From: Pseudomonas fluorescens
GTDB lineage: Bacteria > Pseudomonadota > Gammaproteobacteria > Pseudomonadales > Pseudomonadaceae
NCBI RefSeq assembly: GCF_902498065.1
Contig: NZ_CABVIR010000006.1
Location: 186,001 to 250,000, forward strand
Length of the DNA: 64,000 bases
Reading direction: 5' to 3'
Below are positions 40,635-49,865 of this stretch, piece by piece. The translations under genes were made by a program, and so were the position numbers. Each line of letters begins with the position of its first letter. Position 1 is the stretch's first letter. The notes beneath the pieces were generated by a model, which was not told where the DNA came from, did no database searches, and saw only the letters and a list, made by a program, of their open reading frames with translations.

Positions 40635-41303
40635 CTAATTGCAGCCGTGGAGCCCACACGCTTGAAACCCGGCTGTAGCGGCCTGTGCTGGAAGCGACTG
40701 ACTCAACCATGCCGAAAAGGCTTGTGGCTTGCCGAGCCACGGGCTGATGTCGACCAACGTGAATTGGCCATCCTGCTCCAGGGCGAAGGTCGGAAAACCG
40801 TGGCCGCCGACGTTGGCCAACAAGGCACGGCTGGCTTTGATGTGGTGATCGGTTTCGGCGTCCTTGAACGCTGACTGGAAGGCTTCGGGTTCCAGGCCGA
40901 TGTCGTTGGCGAGTTCGAACAACACAGCTTCATCGGCGATGCGTCGCCCTTCTACGTAATGCGCACTCTGCAAACGGCCCAACAATTCCAGTCCACGGCC
41001 AGCGATCTGCTGCGCCGCGAGTACGGCGGCAATCGGCGGAGCGGAATCAAACACCGCCGTCTCGTCGCGCAACAACCCTTCGAAATACGCTTCGCCGAAT
41101 GGCTGACCGGTGTATTCGGCGATGCGCCGGTCGTGGGGCATCACGTAGTTACGCAAGTGTGGCGAGACGTTCTTGCGGTTGGCGCCGGTCATCATGCCGC
41201 CGCCATGAGCAATCACCGGCAGAACGGCCTGAGCGGCTTGCACCAGTGGTTTTGCGCCGTAGCACCAGCCGCACAACGGGTCGTAAATGTAGTGAAGGAT
41301 CAT
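40635..41303 (-). CDS. DsbA-family thioredoxin-fold protein
   Basis: This 222-residue protein has the C11-G-W-C14 redox motif in YIYDPLCGWCYGAKP, a helical insert, and GGHGFPTFALEQDGQFTLVD, which contains the cis-Pro. There is no signal peptide, so it acts in the cytoplasm. The family includes disulfide isomerases and FrnE-like proteins; the partner is unknown. The C-terminus carries two more Cys (FQACGLHGCN), an unusual extra pair. Confidence 0.85.
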   Translation of the reverse strand: MILHYIYDPLCGWCYGAKPLVQAAQAVLPVIAHGGGMMTGANRKNVSPHLRNYVMPHDRRIAEYTGQPFGEAYFEGLLRDETAVFDSAPPIAAVLAAQQIAGRGLELLGRLQSAHYVEGRRIADEAVLFELANDIGLEPEAFQSAFKDAETDHHIKASRALLANVGGHGFPTFALEQDGQFTLVDISPWLGKPQAFSAWLSQSLPAQAATAGFQACGLHGCN

Positions 41304-41464
41304 GGGCAGGCTCCGGCGAAAAGGTAGGAAAATTCGATGCCGGCAGGTTAGCCCTGCGCCGGTTCCTGAAAAACGTCGGAATGGCTTTCAGTCTGTTTCA
41401 TGAATCGGTCGAATGCAGGCCTGTAATCACTCCCTGACTTCCTGCAAAACCATCGTCCATAAAA

Positions 41465-41495
41465 AAGCGCCGCCTTCCTGGCAGCGCTTTTATCA
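41465..41495. terminator. Hairpin after the small gene at 41513
   Basis: The stem agcgc(cg)c...ggcagcgctttt (aaaaaagcgccgcc / ggcagcgctttta) has A/T tracts both ways; pairing is imperfect. Confidence 0.55.
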
Positions 41496-41512
41496 ATCCG
41501 TTGTTTTTCTTC

Positions 41513-41728
41513 TTATCCTTCCATCACATCCCACAACGCATCCAGTTCCGCTTCGCTGAATAAACCAGCGGGGTAGCGCTCGGTCATCATCCGGCGCGGA
41601 TCAGGTTCCCTGATCTGACGCGTTCCATTGGATTTCAACCAGTGCGCCAGAATCTGGAGCGATTCGCTGTTTTTTACTGCCAGGGGATGCAATGCCCGCT
41701 CGCTCACCACATTAACTTCGGCGTTCAT
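41513..41728 (-). CDS. Small hypothetical protein
   Basis: The protein is 71 residues from ATG 41728 (MNAEVNVVSERALHPLAVKN), preceded by aggagag at a suitable distance; the frame extends to a TTG at 41770. It contains SLQILAHWLKSNGTRQI and an acidic end LFSEAELDALWDVMEG. No family is recognised. Confidence 0.6.
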   Translation of the reverse strand: MNAEVNVVSERALHPLAVKNSESLQILAHWLKSNGTRQIREPDPRRMMTERYPAGLFSEAELDALWDVMEG

Positions 41729-41867
41729 TTCCGCGCTCTCTCCTGGTTTGTGAGCGGCTAACTTATCCAAGGTTTATGACAGAACATCGAAGTTCTCCCC
41801 CTCCCTGTTTACAGCAGGAGAGATACAAGAGCTGTGCCAATCTGTCGGGATGGTCGACAAGCGGATA

Positions 41868-41904
41868 CAAAAAAGCCCGCAGTCCTGATGGACTGCGGGC
41901 TTTT
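41868..41904. terminator. Terminator after aguA
   Basis: The stem aaaagcccgcagtcc/ggactgcgggctttt has T runs on both strands and serves the leftward aguBA transcript. Confidence 0.9.
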
Positions 41905-41973
41905 CTGCGAGGCGTCCGGGAAAAACCTCTGCCGGAGCGAATTTGCAATCAACTCAAGCTGTTACAACTGCAC

Positions 41974-43080
41974 TCACTCTTTGTGTGGCGCAGGCTGCTG
42001 TTGGGTAAGGCAGTGAATGTTACCGCCGCCCAGTAACAGTTCGCGGCCCGGCACCATCACCACTTCGTGTTGCGGGAACAGGCTCTGCAGAATCTCTTTG
42101 GCCGGACCATCCAGCGGATCGTCGAAGCTTGGCGCGATGACGCCGCCGTTGACGATGAGAAAGTTCACGTAGGAACCGGCCAGACGAACGGTCGGATTAC
42201 GCTCTTGGGTACCATCCACCGGGTCGACACCGGCGCACTCTTCTTCGGTCGCATACAGCGGCCCCGGAATCGGCATCTTGTGCACCGTGAATGGGCGACC
42301 TTTGGCGTCGGTGCTGCTTTCCAGTACTTTCATCGCCGCCTGGCAGCGCGGGTAGTTCGGGTCTTGCGGATCATCGGTCCACGCCAACAGCACTTCACCC
42401 GGACGCACGTAGCAGCAGAAGTTATCCACATGGCCGTCGGTTTCGTCGTTGAACAAACCGTCCGGCAGCCAGATGATTTTATCCACAGCCAGGTTGGCGC
42501 TGAGTACCGCTTCGATTTCCGCTCTGTTCAGGTGCGGGTTGCGATTGCGGTTGAGCAGGCATTCTTCAGTGGTGATCAGCGTGCCTTCGCCATCCACGTG
42601 AATCGAACCCCCTTCGAGCACAAAACCCTCGGTGCGATAACGCTGGCTGCGTTCGATCTCGAGGATCTTGCCGCCGACCTGCGAATCGCGGTTCCACGGC
42701 GAATACAACCCACCGTCAAAACCGCCCCAGGCGTTGAAGTCCCAGTTCACGCCGCGGACTTCACCAGTGTTATTGATGACGAATGTCGGGCCGGTGTCGC
42801 GGACCCAGGCGTCGTCGCTGGACATCTCGACCACACGAATATTCGGCACGTCCAGACGCGCCCGAGCGTTTTCGTATTGGCCGGCGGACACCGCCACGGT
42901 CACCGGTTCGAAACGCGCGATGGCCTTGGCCACCGCCACGTGCGCGGCTTGTGCCGGTTTGCCGCCCAGGCGCCAGTTGTCCGGACGCTCGGGCCAGATC
43001 ATCCATGTCTGGGTTTGCGCCGCCCACTCGGCGGGCATGTAGAAGCCGTCGGCGCGCGGGGTGCTGTTTAATGTGGTCAT
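41974..43080 (-). CDS. aguA: Agmatine deiminase
   Basis: This 368-residue enzyme hydrolyses agmatine to N-carbamoylputrescine and ammonia. It shows the start MPAEWAAQTQTWMIWPERPD, the acidic SSDDAWVRDTGPTFV, the catalytic His in GHVDNFCCYV and the nucleophile Cys in LLGGGNIHCLTQQ. Length and motifs are normal. It lies four bases after aguB and in the same direction, so the two form one operon for putrescine synthesis or agmatine use. Confidence 0.96.
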   Translation of the reverse strand: MTTLNSTPRADGFYMPAEWAAQTQTWMIWPERPDNWRLGGKPAQAAHVAVAKAIARFEPVTVAVSAGQYENARARLDVPNIRVVEMSSDDAWVRDTGPTFVINNTGEVRGVNWDFNAWGGFDGGLYSPWNRDSQVGGKILEIERSQRYRTEGFVLEGGSIHVDGEGTLITTEECLLNRNRNPHLNRAEIEAVLSANLAVDKIIWLPDGLFNDETDGHVDNFCCYVRPGEVLLAWTDDPQDPNYPRCQAAMKVLESSTDAKGRPFTVHKMPIPGPLYATEEECAGVDPVDGTQERNPTVRLAGSYVNFLIVNGGVIAPSFDDPLDGPAKEILQSLFPQHEVVMVPGRELLLGGGNIHCLTQQQPAPHKE

Positions 43081-43084
43081 GCGG

Positions 43085-43963
43085 TCAGGACTCCAGGGAA
43101 CCGTCGAGGGTTTTCAGCGCATTGTATAGGTTCGGGCGACGATCACGGAACGAGCCCCACGCGCTGCGGATGTGCTCGAGCTCGTCGAGGTCGAAGCTGT
43201 GAACCAGCACGCCTTCTTCGGTTTTATCGAGTTCCTGGACCTTCTCGCCGAACTGGTTGGCGATAAACGACGAGCCGTAGAAGGTGATGTCGTACCCGTC
43301 CTGCTCCTCGTTGCCGATACGGTTGCTGGCGATCAGCGGCATCAGGTTGGCGCCGGCATGGCCCTGCTGCACACGCTGCCAGTGATCGCGGGACGAGATG
43401 GTCTTGTCGTGCGGTTCGCTGCCAATGGCCGTCGGGTAGAACAGGATTTCCGCGCCCAGCAACGCCATGCTCCGTGCGCACTCCGGGAACCACTGATCCC
43501 AGCAAATGCCCACGCCGATTTTCGCGTAACGGGTGTTCCAGACCTTGAAGCCGGTGTCGCCCGGGTTGAAGTAGTACTTTTCGTGGTAGCCAGGGCCGTC
43601 CGGGATGTGGCTTTTACGATAAATCCCGAGGTTGGAGCCGTCGGCATCGATGATCGCGATGCTGTTGAAACGCGCGCGGCCGGCCAGTTCGTAGAAGCTG
43701 ATCGGCAGCACCACTTGCAGTTCCTTGGCGATTTTCTGGAAATGCTTGATGGCGACGTTGTCTTCAACCGTCGTGGCCAACTGCAGGTAATCCGGGTTCG
43801 GCTTCTGGCAGAAGTACGGCGCCTCGAACAGTTCCTGGATCAAGATGATCTGCGCGCCTTGGGCCGCCGCCTCTCGGACCAGCCTTTCAGCGGTTTCGAG
43901 GTTGGCTTCAAGGTCCCAGGAACAGGCCATCTGAGTGGCGGCGACGGTAACGATACGGCTCAT
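43085..43963 (-). CDS. aguB: N-carbamoylputrescine amidase
   Basis: This 292-residue nitrilase-superfamily amidase has a Glu-Lys-Cys triad in ILIQELFEAPYFCQ, GIYRKSHIPDGPG and GVGICWDQWFPECAR. It releases putrescine, CO2 and ammonia from the product of AguA. It is the first gene of the aguBA operon. In Pseudomonas these genes are commonly controlled by AguR, which is not seen in this window. Confidence 0.96.
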   Translation of the reverse strand: MSRIVTVAATQMACSWDLEANLETAERLVREAAAQGAQIILIQELFEAPYFCQKPNPDYLQLATTVEDNVAIKHFQKIAKELQVVLPISFYELAGRARFNSIAIIDADGSNLGIYRKSHIPDGPGYHEKYYFNPGDTGFKVWNTRYAKIGVGICWDQWFPECARSMALLGAEILFYPTAIGSEPHDKTISSRDHWQRVQQGHAGANLMPLIASNRIGNEEQDGYDITFYGSSFIANQFGEKVQELDKTEEGVLVHSFDLDELEHIRSAWGSFRDRRPNLYNALKTLDGSLES

Positions 43964-44170
43964 GAATCATCTCCGGGCAAGTGCTGTGGGTCGAGTTTGG
44001 CATCGACCGATGACAGAAAGGGAAGCGCCGGGCGTGATGAGGCACGCCGATGCAATGTCGACTTTATAGCCGATAAAAATCGGCTTTAAAAGCGATTAAT
44101 CTTCCTTCTGTCGAAAACAACGGCACTTAAACTCGATAACAATCGATATTTAGTGAGTGTTTTTGATGAC

Positions 44171-44266
44171 GCCTTCGCGGGCAAGCCCGCTCCCACAGGT
44201 TTTATGTCGGATGCTGATAATGAGCACGACGCCAAACCTGTGGGAGCGGGCTTGCCCGCGAAAGCG
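44171..44266. repeat. Inverted REP pair (REPIN)
   Basis: The arms cgcgggcaagcccgctccca and tgggagcgggcttgcccgcg surround about 45 bp. This is the main palindromic repeat class of fluorescent Pseudomonas. It lies between aguB and the convergent end of the fusion gene (gap 43964-44276, no gene). Confidence 0.9.
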
Positions 44267-44276
44267 ATTTCAAACC

Positions 44277-47189
44277 TTACAAACCTTCGTCCAGCACCTT
44301 CGCCAGCATGTCGACAAAGAAATCCACACTCTGGCGCGAGGTAACCATCGGCGGTTTGATTTTGAGGACGTTCAGGAAATCACCGGTCGGTTGCATGAAA
44401 ACGCCCAACTCCCGCAGGCGATCACACAACGCCGTGGTTTCCTCGGTCGCCGGTTCCAGGGTTTCGCGGTTGCGGATCAATTCGACGCCCAGATAGAACC
44501 CGGAGCCGTGCACCGCGCCCACCAGCGGATGACTGTCGATCAGCGCCTCAAGACGCTCCTTGAAATACCCGCCCACGACCTGGGCGTTTTCCCAGAGTTT
44601 TTCCTCTTCCATCACATCCAGAACCGCCATGCCGATCTGGCAACTGACCGGGCTGCCACCCGCCGACGAGAAGAAGTAACCCTCAGCCTCCAGCGCTTCG
44701 GCGATTTCCCGGCGGGTGATCACCGCGCCGAGCGGCTGGCCGTTACCCATGCCTTTGGCCATGGTGATGATGTCCGGCACCACGCCCTGCTCTTCGAAGC
44801 CCCAGAAGAAATGACCCATGCGCCCGTAACCGACCTGCACTTCGTCGGCGATGCACACGCCGCCCTGGGCACGAACCAGGCCGTACACCTGTTTCAAATA
44901 CCCCGGCGGCAGCGAGATGCCGCCGGCATTGCCGTACACCGGCTCGCAAATGAAACCGCCCAACTGGCGTCCTTGCGCGGCGATTTTCGCCAGGTTGTGT
45001 TCGACGCTGCGCACGTAGTCCGGCGCACTGTCCGGGCCGCGGAATTCGCCGCGATAGGTGTTCGGTGCCGTCACCGGGTGCACCCAGTCGGGACGGCTGC
45101 TCAAGGCCTTGGGGTTGTCGGCGATCGAGGTCGAGACCGCGTCCGCGCCCACGGTCCAGCCGTGATAGGCCTCCAGCACGCTGACGATGTCGCGGCCACC
45201 GCTGTAGGCCCACGCCAGACGGATTGCCAGGTCATTGGCCTCGCTGCCGCTGTTGACCAGGAACACCCGGTCCATGCCCTCCGGCGACAGTTTCAGCAAG
45301 CGCTCGGAGAACTCGGCAACCGCCGCGTAGTTGAACCGCGAATTGGTGTTAAGCAACGACCATTGACGGCTGGCGACGGCGGCCATGCGCGGATGTCCGT
45401 GACCAAGCACCGCGACGTTGTTGAGCATGTCGAGGTAGGAGCGGCCCTGCATGTCGATCAGGTGATTGCGCCAGCCACGCTCGATGCGCGGCGGGTCGAC
45501 GTAATAGTGCTTCTGCGTCCGGGCGAAACTGGCGTCGCGGCGCGCCAGCAAGGTCTGCGAATCAAGCTCCGCTTCAGCGTCGCACGCCAGCCCCAGCAGC
45601 GCTGCCGGCGATGGACACAACGCTTGCCAGGCCGCCGCACGGGAGGGCGTGCAAAACAACGGCGCGTCGAGCGACGCGCCTCGGCACAACTGCACCCGCA
45701 ACGGCCCACTGACCGCCCCCAACACCTGGCCTTTGACCAGCGCGGCGCCGGTGTGCAATGACGGCGTCACGCCCCACAACCGCACGCTCAACTGCGGGCC
45801 GTCCAGTTGCAGCACGCCCGGCGCCGGTTGATGAACCACCCCGGCGAACGGCGATTCGACCGCAGTGCCATGGGGCACTCGCAACTCGACATGCAGCGGG
45901 CACGTGTCCGGTTCGCTGGCACTGTCGGGGCGGGTGCGGGACAAACGGTATTGTCCATAACGACTCGCCGCCAAACCGTGGGCAGCAGCCGCTTCGCTCA
46001 GCAGACGCTGATCAATCCCCTCCTGCTCCCAATTGCCCGCCTCGAAATGCGCGCTCAGTACGCCCAGATCGATCAAGGCAAATTCCCGCCCGACCAGGCT
46101 CGGCAGCAGCGGTGCAAAGCCTTCGCTGCCGATGTCCGGCAGGCTGTGGCCGACCGACGCGAGGATCGCCGCTTCCATCAACGCCAACGGCACCGACGTG
46201 GCCACGCGGAAAATCTCCCACTCGTGGGTCAGGTTGTCGCGACTGTATTGGTTACCCGAATCGATGCTGACCTGCTGCTCGCCGCTGAGCACCAGCACCG
46301 CCGCCCGCGCAACGATCAATGGCCACAGCGCCAGCAGTTCTTCGTGTTGCAACGGATTGACCGCGTGATAAGCCTGAACCGCCGGCAAAATGTAGAACGG
46401 ATCGCCACCGGCATGGTGCAGCAGCGCCGCGCAGGTCACCGACAGATCGGTAATGCGCCAGGTACGGACCAGATCGCCGAAATCGATCACGCCCTGCAAT
46501 TGCCACTGACGTTGCGCATCACGCTGCCAGACCGCGTTGTCGTCGGTGATGTCCATGTGGATGGCCTGTACCGGCAACTTGTCCACCAGCGGCTGCAAAT
46601 GCCGCTCGGCCTGTTCGGCCACTTCTGCGATCAACGCGCGTTGCCGGTCATCTGCAATCACCGGCAGCAAATGCGCGATCAACGCGTTGGCGTGGCGGGC
46701 GTCCCACTGAAGGGTGCGCTCAAGGCCCGCATGATCGAAAGCGGCGAGCGCCAGGTTCATTTCGCCGCAGAGCCGTCCGAAACCGGCCACCACGGACCCC
46801 GGAAGATGATCGAGGTGCGTCAACGACTGACCTTCGATGTAATCGAGCAGGCGCACATGCACCGCTTGCCCGTCGACTGTCAGTGAAAGCAGGTCTGCGC
46901 CGTTTTTGGCAGGGATCACTCGCGGCACGTGTATCGAGGCGTGTTCAGCCAAATGTTTGAGCCCCGCGTGCTGGGCGTGCAGCTCCAGAGCCGAATAGTC
47001 GCCGCGGCAGATTTTCAGGACGAAACGCCCTTGTTCGCTGTCGACGCGAAAGTTGAGATCCTGCTGGCTGCCGAGCGCCTGCAGCCTGCCGCTCAGCCCG
47101 TAATGCCCCTCGAGCAGCTCTAACGCTTGCTCCGCAGTCACTTGCGGGCTGGGCAAACTGGCGCGATGAATCAACGTGGCGAGCGGCAT
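44277..47189 (-). CDS. Kinase-like / M23-like / class-III aminotransferase fusion protein
   Basis: This 970-residue three-part protein has an aminoglycoside-phosphotransferase-like kinase at residues about 20-330 (catalytic loop AIHMDITDDN, metal motif GVIDFGDL). A beta-rich middle domain at about 430-550 has the HGTAVESPFAGVV pattern of M23/biotinyl-like domains. A class-III PLP aminotransferase fills about 570-970 (FLVNSGSEANDLAIRLAW, CIADEVQVGYGRMG, the PLP Lys in IITMAKGMGNGQPLG). Such fusions are known in Pseudomonas and are thought to phosphorylate an amino alcohol or amino acid, then transaminate or eliminate it, like ethanolamine-phosphate lyases. Substrate unproven. Confidence 0.88.
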   Translation of the reverse strand: MPLATLIHRASLPSPQVTAEQALELLEGHYGLSGRLQALGSQQDLNFRVDSEQGRFVLKICRGDYSALELHAQHAGLKHLAEHASIHVPRVIPAKNGADLLSLTVDGQAVHVRLLDYIEGQSLTHLDHLPGSVVAGFGRLCGEMNLALAAFDHAGLERTLQWDARHANALIAHLLPVIADDRQRALIAEVAEQAERHLQPLVDKLPVQAIHMDITDDNAVWQRDAQRQWQLQGVIDFGDLVRTWRITDLSVTCAALLHHAGGDPFYILPAVQAYHAVNPLQHEELLALWPLIVARAAVLVLSGEQQVSIDSGNQYSRDNLTHEWEIFRVATSVPLALMEAAILASVGHSLPDIGSEGFAPLLPSLVGREFALIDLGVLSAHFEAGNWEQEGIDQRLLSEAAAAHGLAASRYGQYRLSRTRPDSASEPDTCPLHVELRVPHGTAVESPFAGVVHQPAPGVLQLDGPQLSVRLWGVTPSLHTGAALVKGQVLGAVSGPLRVQLCRGASLDAPLFCTPSRAAAWQALCPSPAALLGLACDAEAELDSQTLLARRDASFARTQKHYYVDPPRIERGWRNHLIDMQGRSYLDMLNNVAVLGHGHPRMAAVASRQWSLLNTNSRFNYAAVAEFSERLLKLSPEGMDRVFLVNSGSEANDLAIRLAWAYSGGRDIVSVLEAYHGWTVGADAVSTSIADNPKALSSRPDWVHPVTAPNTYRGEFRGPDSAPDYVRSVEHNLAKIAAQGRQLGGFICEPVYGNAGGISLPPGYLKQVYGLVRAQGGVCIADEVQVGYGRMGHFFWGFEEQGVVPDIITMAKGMGNGQPLGAVITRREIAEALEAEGYFFSSAGGSPVSCQIGMAVLDVMEEEKLWENAQVVGGYFKERLEALIDSHPLVGAVHGSGFYLGVELIRNRETLEPATEETTALCDRLRELGVFMQPTGDFLNVLKIKPPMVTSRQSVDFFVDMLAKVLDEGL

Positions 47190-47365
47190 ACAACAACCCC
47201 TGAAATGTTATTAGGCGCTTATATCGCCACTGCATCGGTCGATAATCAACCCCTGTTCATGCGTCAAAACCCAAATAGCCGTCACAACCCTATTGCACCA
47301 CCCGTCTACTGCCGACAAGCTATGCTCATTTGCTTCAATCGTCTTACAGATAAAGGCTGGCCAAC

Positions 47366-48448
47366 ATGCGTATTCTCATCACCGGCGGTGCCGGTTTCAT
47401 TGGCTCTGCCCTGATTCGCCACCTGATTCGGCATACTGGGCACGAAGTGCTCAATCTGGACAAACTGACCTACGCTGGCAATCTGGAATCGCTGACCAGC
47501 ATTGCCAACGACACACGCTACGAATTCGTGCAGGCCGATATTGTTGATCAGGCCGCCGTCAGCGCCGTGCTGGCACGTTTCCAGCCGCATGCGATCATGC
47601 ATCTGGCAGCCGAGTCCCACGTCGACCGTTCCATCGACGGTCCGTCGGATTTCATTCAAACCAATATCGTCGGCACCTACAGCTTGCTCGAAGCCGCCCG
47701 CGCCTACTGGCAGAGCCTGGCCGAGCCCGAGAAAAGCGGCTTCCGTTTTCACCACATCTCCACAGACGAGGTGTACGGCGACCTGCATGGCGTCGATGAC
47801 CTGTTCACGGAAAAGACCCCGTACGCGCCAAGTTCGCCGTACTCCGCCAGCAAGGCAGCCTCCGACCACCTGGTCCGTGCATGGCAACGCACCTACGGCC
47901 TGCCGGTGTTGCTGACCAACTGCTCGAACAACTACGGGCCGTTCCACTTCCCCGAAAAACTGATTCCGCTGGTGATTCTCAACGCCCTGGCCGGCAAGCC
48001 ACTGCCTGTTTACGGTAACGGCCTGCAGGTTCGCGACTGGCTGTTCGTCGAAGATCACGCCCGAGCATTGCTCAAAGTGGTCACCGAAGGCGTCGTTGGT
48101 GAGACCTACAACATTGGCGGTCACAACGAACAGAAGAACATCGATGTGGTGCGTGGCATCTGCGCGTTACTCGAAGAGCTGGCGCCGAACAAGCCTGAAG
48201 GTGTCGCGCATTTCGCCGACCTGATCACTTTCGTCCAGGACCGTCCTGGCCATGACCTGCGCTACGCGATCGATGCCAGCAAGATTGAGCGCGAGCTTGG
48301 CTGGACACCCGAAGAAACCTTCGAGACCGGCCTGCGCAAAACCGTCCAGTGGTATCTGGAAAACCTGGAGTGGTGCCGCCGTGTTCAGGACGGCAGCTAT
48401 CAGGGTGAACGACTGGGCGCCATCAATACCAAGGAGTTGATCGCATGA
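47366..48448 (+). CDS. rmlB: dTDP-glucose 4,6-dehydratase
   Basis: This 360-residue extended SDR enzyme makes dTDP-4-keto-6-deoxyglucose, the second step of dTDP-L-rhamnose synthesis. It shows ITGGAGFIGSALIRHLI, the active-site pair Asp-Glu in HISTDEVYGDL, and Y-x-x-x-K in SPYSASKAASDH. It is first in the rmlBACD operon, and each following gene overlaps by ATGA. Rhamnose is used in LPS core and O-antigen and in rhamnolipids. Confidence 0.97.
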   Translation: MRILITGGAGFIGSALIRHLIRHTGHEVLNLDKLTYAGNLESLTSIANDTRYEFVQADIVDQAAVSAVLARFQPHAIMHLAAESHVDRSIDGPSDFIQTNIVGTYSLLEAARAYWQSLAEPEKSGFRFHHISTDEVYGDLHGVDDLFTEKTPYAPSSPYSASKAASDHLVRAWQRTYGLPVLLTNCSNNYGPFHFPEKLIPLVILNALAGKPLPVYGNGLQVRDWLFVEDHARALLKVVTEGVVGETYNIGGHNEQKNIDVVRGICALLEELAPNKPEGVAHFADLITFVQDRPGHDLRYAIDASKIERELGWTPEETFETGLRKTVQWYLENLEWCRRVQDGSYQGERLGAINTKELIA

Positions 48449-49320
48449 TGAAAGGAATTGTGTTGGCCGGGGGTTCGGGCACACGTCTGCACCCGATCAC
48501 CTTGGGCGTGTCCAAACAGCTGTTGCCGATCTACGACAAACCGATGATCTACTACCCGATCTCGGTCCTGATGCTGGCCGGCATCAAGGAAATCCTGGTG
48601 ATCTCCACTCCGCAGGATTTGCCGCAGTACCGCAACCTGCTGGGTGACGGCAGCCAGTTTGGCGTGCATTTCAGCTACGCCGAACAGCCTTCGCCGGATG
48701 GCCTGGCCCAGGCCTTTCTGATTGGTGAGGAATTCATTGGCAAGGACCCGGTGTGCCTGATCCTTGGCGACAACATCTTTCATGGTCAGCGCTTCAGCGA
48801 ACAGTTGAAAAATGCCGTGGACCGCACGTCCGGGGCCACTGTATTCGGTTACTGGGTCAAAGACCCTGAGCGCTTCGGCGTGATCGATTTCGACGACGAA
48901 GGCCGCGCCCTGTCGATCGAAGAAAAGCCGAAAGCCCCGAAATCCAGCTACGCAGTGACCGGTCTGTACTTCTACGACAACGACGTGATCGAGATCGCAA
49001 AAGCCGTGAAGCCCTCGCCTCGCGGTGAGCTGGAGATTACCGACGTCAACAATGCCTACCTCAAGCGTGGCGATCTGCAGGTCGAGCGCTTCGGCCGCGG
49101 TTTCGCCTGGCTGGATACCGGCACTCACGACAGCCTGCTCGAAGCGTCCCAGTACGTGCAGACCATCGAGCATCGCCAAGGGCTGAAAGTCGCCTGCCTC
49201 GAAGAAATCGCTTACGAAAAAGGCTGGATCGATCGCGAGCATTTGCTTGAGCGCGCCCAGTATTTTGGCAAGACCGGTTACGGTCAGTACCTTTCCAAAC
49301 TGGCTGAGGGTGGACAATGA
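48445..49320 (+). CDS. rmlA: Glucose-1-phosphate thymidylyltransferase
   Basis: This 291-residue nucleotidyltransferase activates glucose-1-phosphate with dTTP. It has the signature LAGGSGTRLHPITLGVSKQL, the metal site CLILGDNIFHG and the feedback-site region GRGFAWLDTGTHDSL. Length is normal. It overlaps rmlB and rmlC by ATGA. Confidence 0.97.
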   Translation: MMKGIVLAGGSGTRLHPITLGVSKQLLPIYDKPMIYYPISVLMLAGIKEILVISTPQDLPQYRNLLGDGSQFGVHFSYAEQPSPDGLAQAFLIGEEFIGKDPVCLILGDNIFHGQRFSEQLKNAVDRTSGATVFGYWVKDPERFGVIDFDDEGRALSIEEKPKAPKSSYAVTGLYFYDNDVIEIAKAVKPSPRGELEITDVNNAYLKRGDLQVERFGRGFAWLDTGTHDSLLEASQYVQTIEHRQGLKVACLEEIAYEKGWIDREHLLERAQYFGKTGYGQYLSKLAEGGQ

Positions 49321-49865
49321 ATGTGATTGAAACCGCGCTGCCTGAAGTGTTGATCCTTGAGCCCAAGGTCTTCGGCGACGAGCGCGGCTTTTTCTACGAA
49401 AGCTTCAATGCCAAGGCATTCGAAGCGGCGACCGGCCTGAACAGGCAGTTCGTTCAGGACAACCATTCGCGCTCACAAAAAGGCGTACTGCGTGGTCTGC
49501 ATTACCAGCTGGAAAACACCCAGGGCAAACTGGTGCGGGTGACGGTCGGTGAAGTACTTGATGTCGCCGTCGATGTTCGCCGCAACTCGGCGAATTTTGG
49601 CCAATGGGTGGCGGTGCGTTTATCCGCCGAAAACGGTCGACAACTCTGGGTACCGGAAGGCTTCGCCCATGGGTTTGTAGTACTGAGCGACTTCGCCGAG
49701 TTCCTCTACAAGACCACGGACTATTACAACCCGTCCGCCGAGCGTTGCATCCGTTGGGACGATCCGACGCTGGCCATCGATTGGCAACTGGGTGGTACCG
49801 TTCCTCAGCTTTCCGCCAAAGACCAACTTGGTAAAACCTTGCAAGAGATCGATCTGTTTCCATGA
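49317..49865 (+). CDS. rmlC: dTDP-4-dehydrorhamnose 3,5-epimerase
   Basis: This 182-residue cupin-fold epimerase contains FGDERGFFYESFNAKAF, the catalytic His in VLRGLHYQLENTQGKLVRVT and VPEGFAHGFVVLSDFAEFLY. It is complete and of normal family length, in the third position of the rml operon. Confidence 0.97.
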   Translation: MNVIETALPEVLILEPKVFGDERGFFYESFNAKAFEAATGLNRQFVQDNHSRSQKGVLRGLHYQLENTQGKLVRVTVGEVLDVAVDVRRNSANFGQWVAVRLSAENGRQLWVPEGFAHGFVVLSDFAEFLYKTTDYYNPSAERCIRWDDPTLAIDWQLGGTVPQLSAKDQLGKTLQEIDLFP

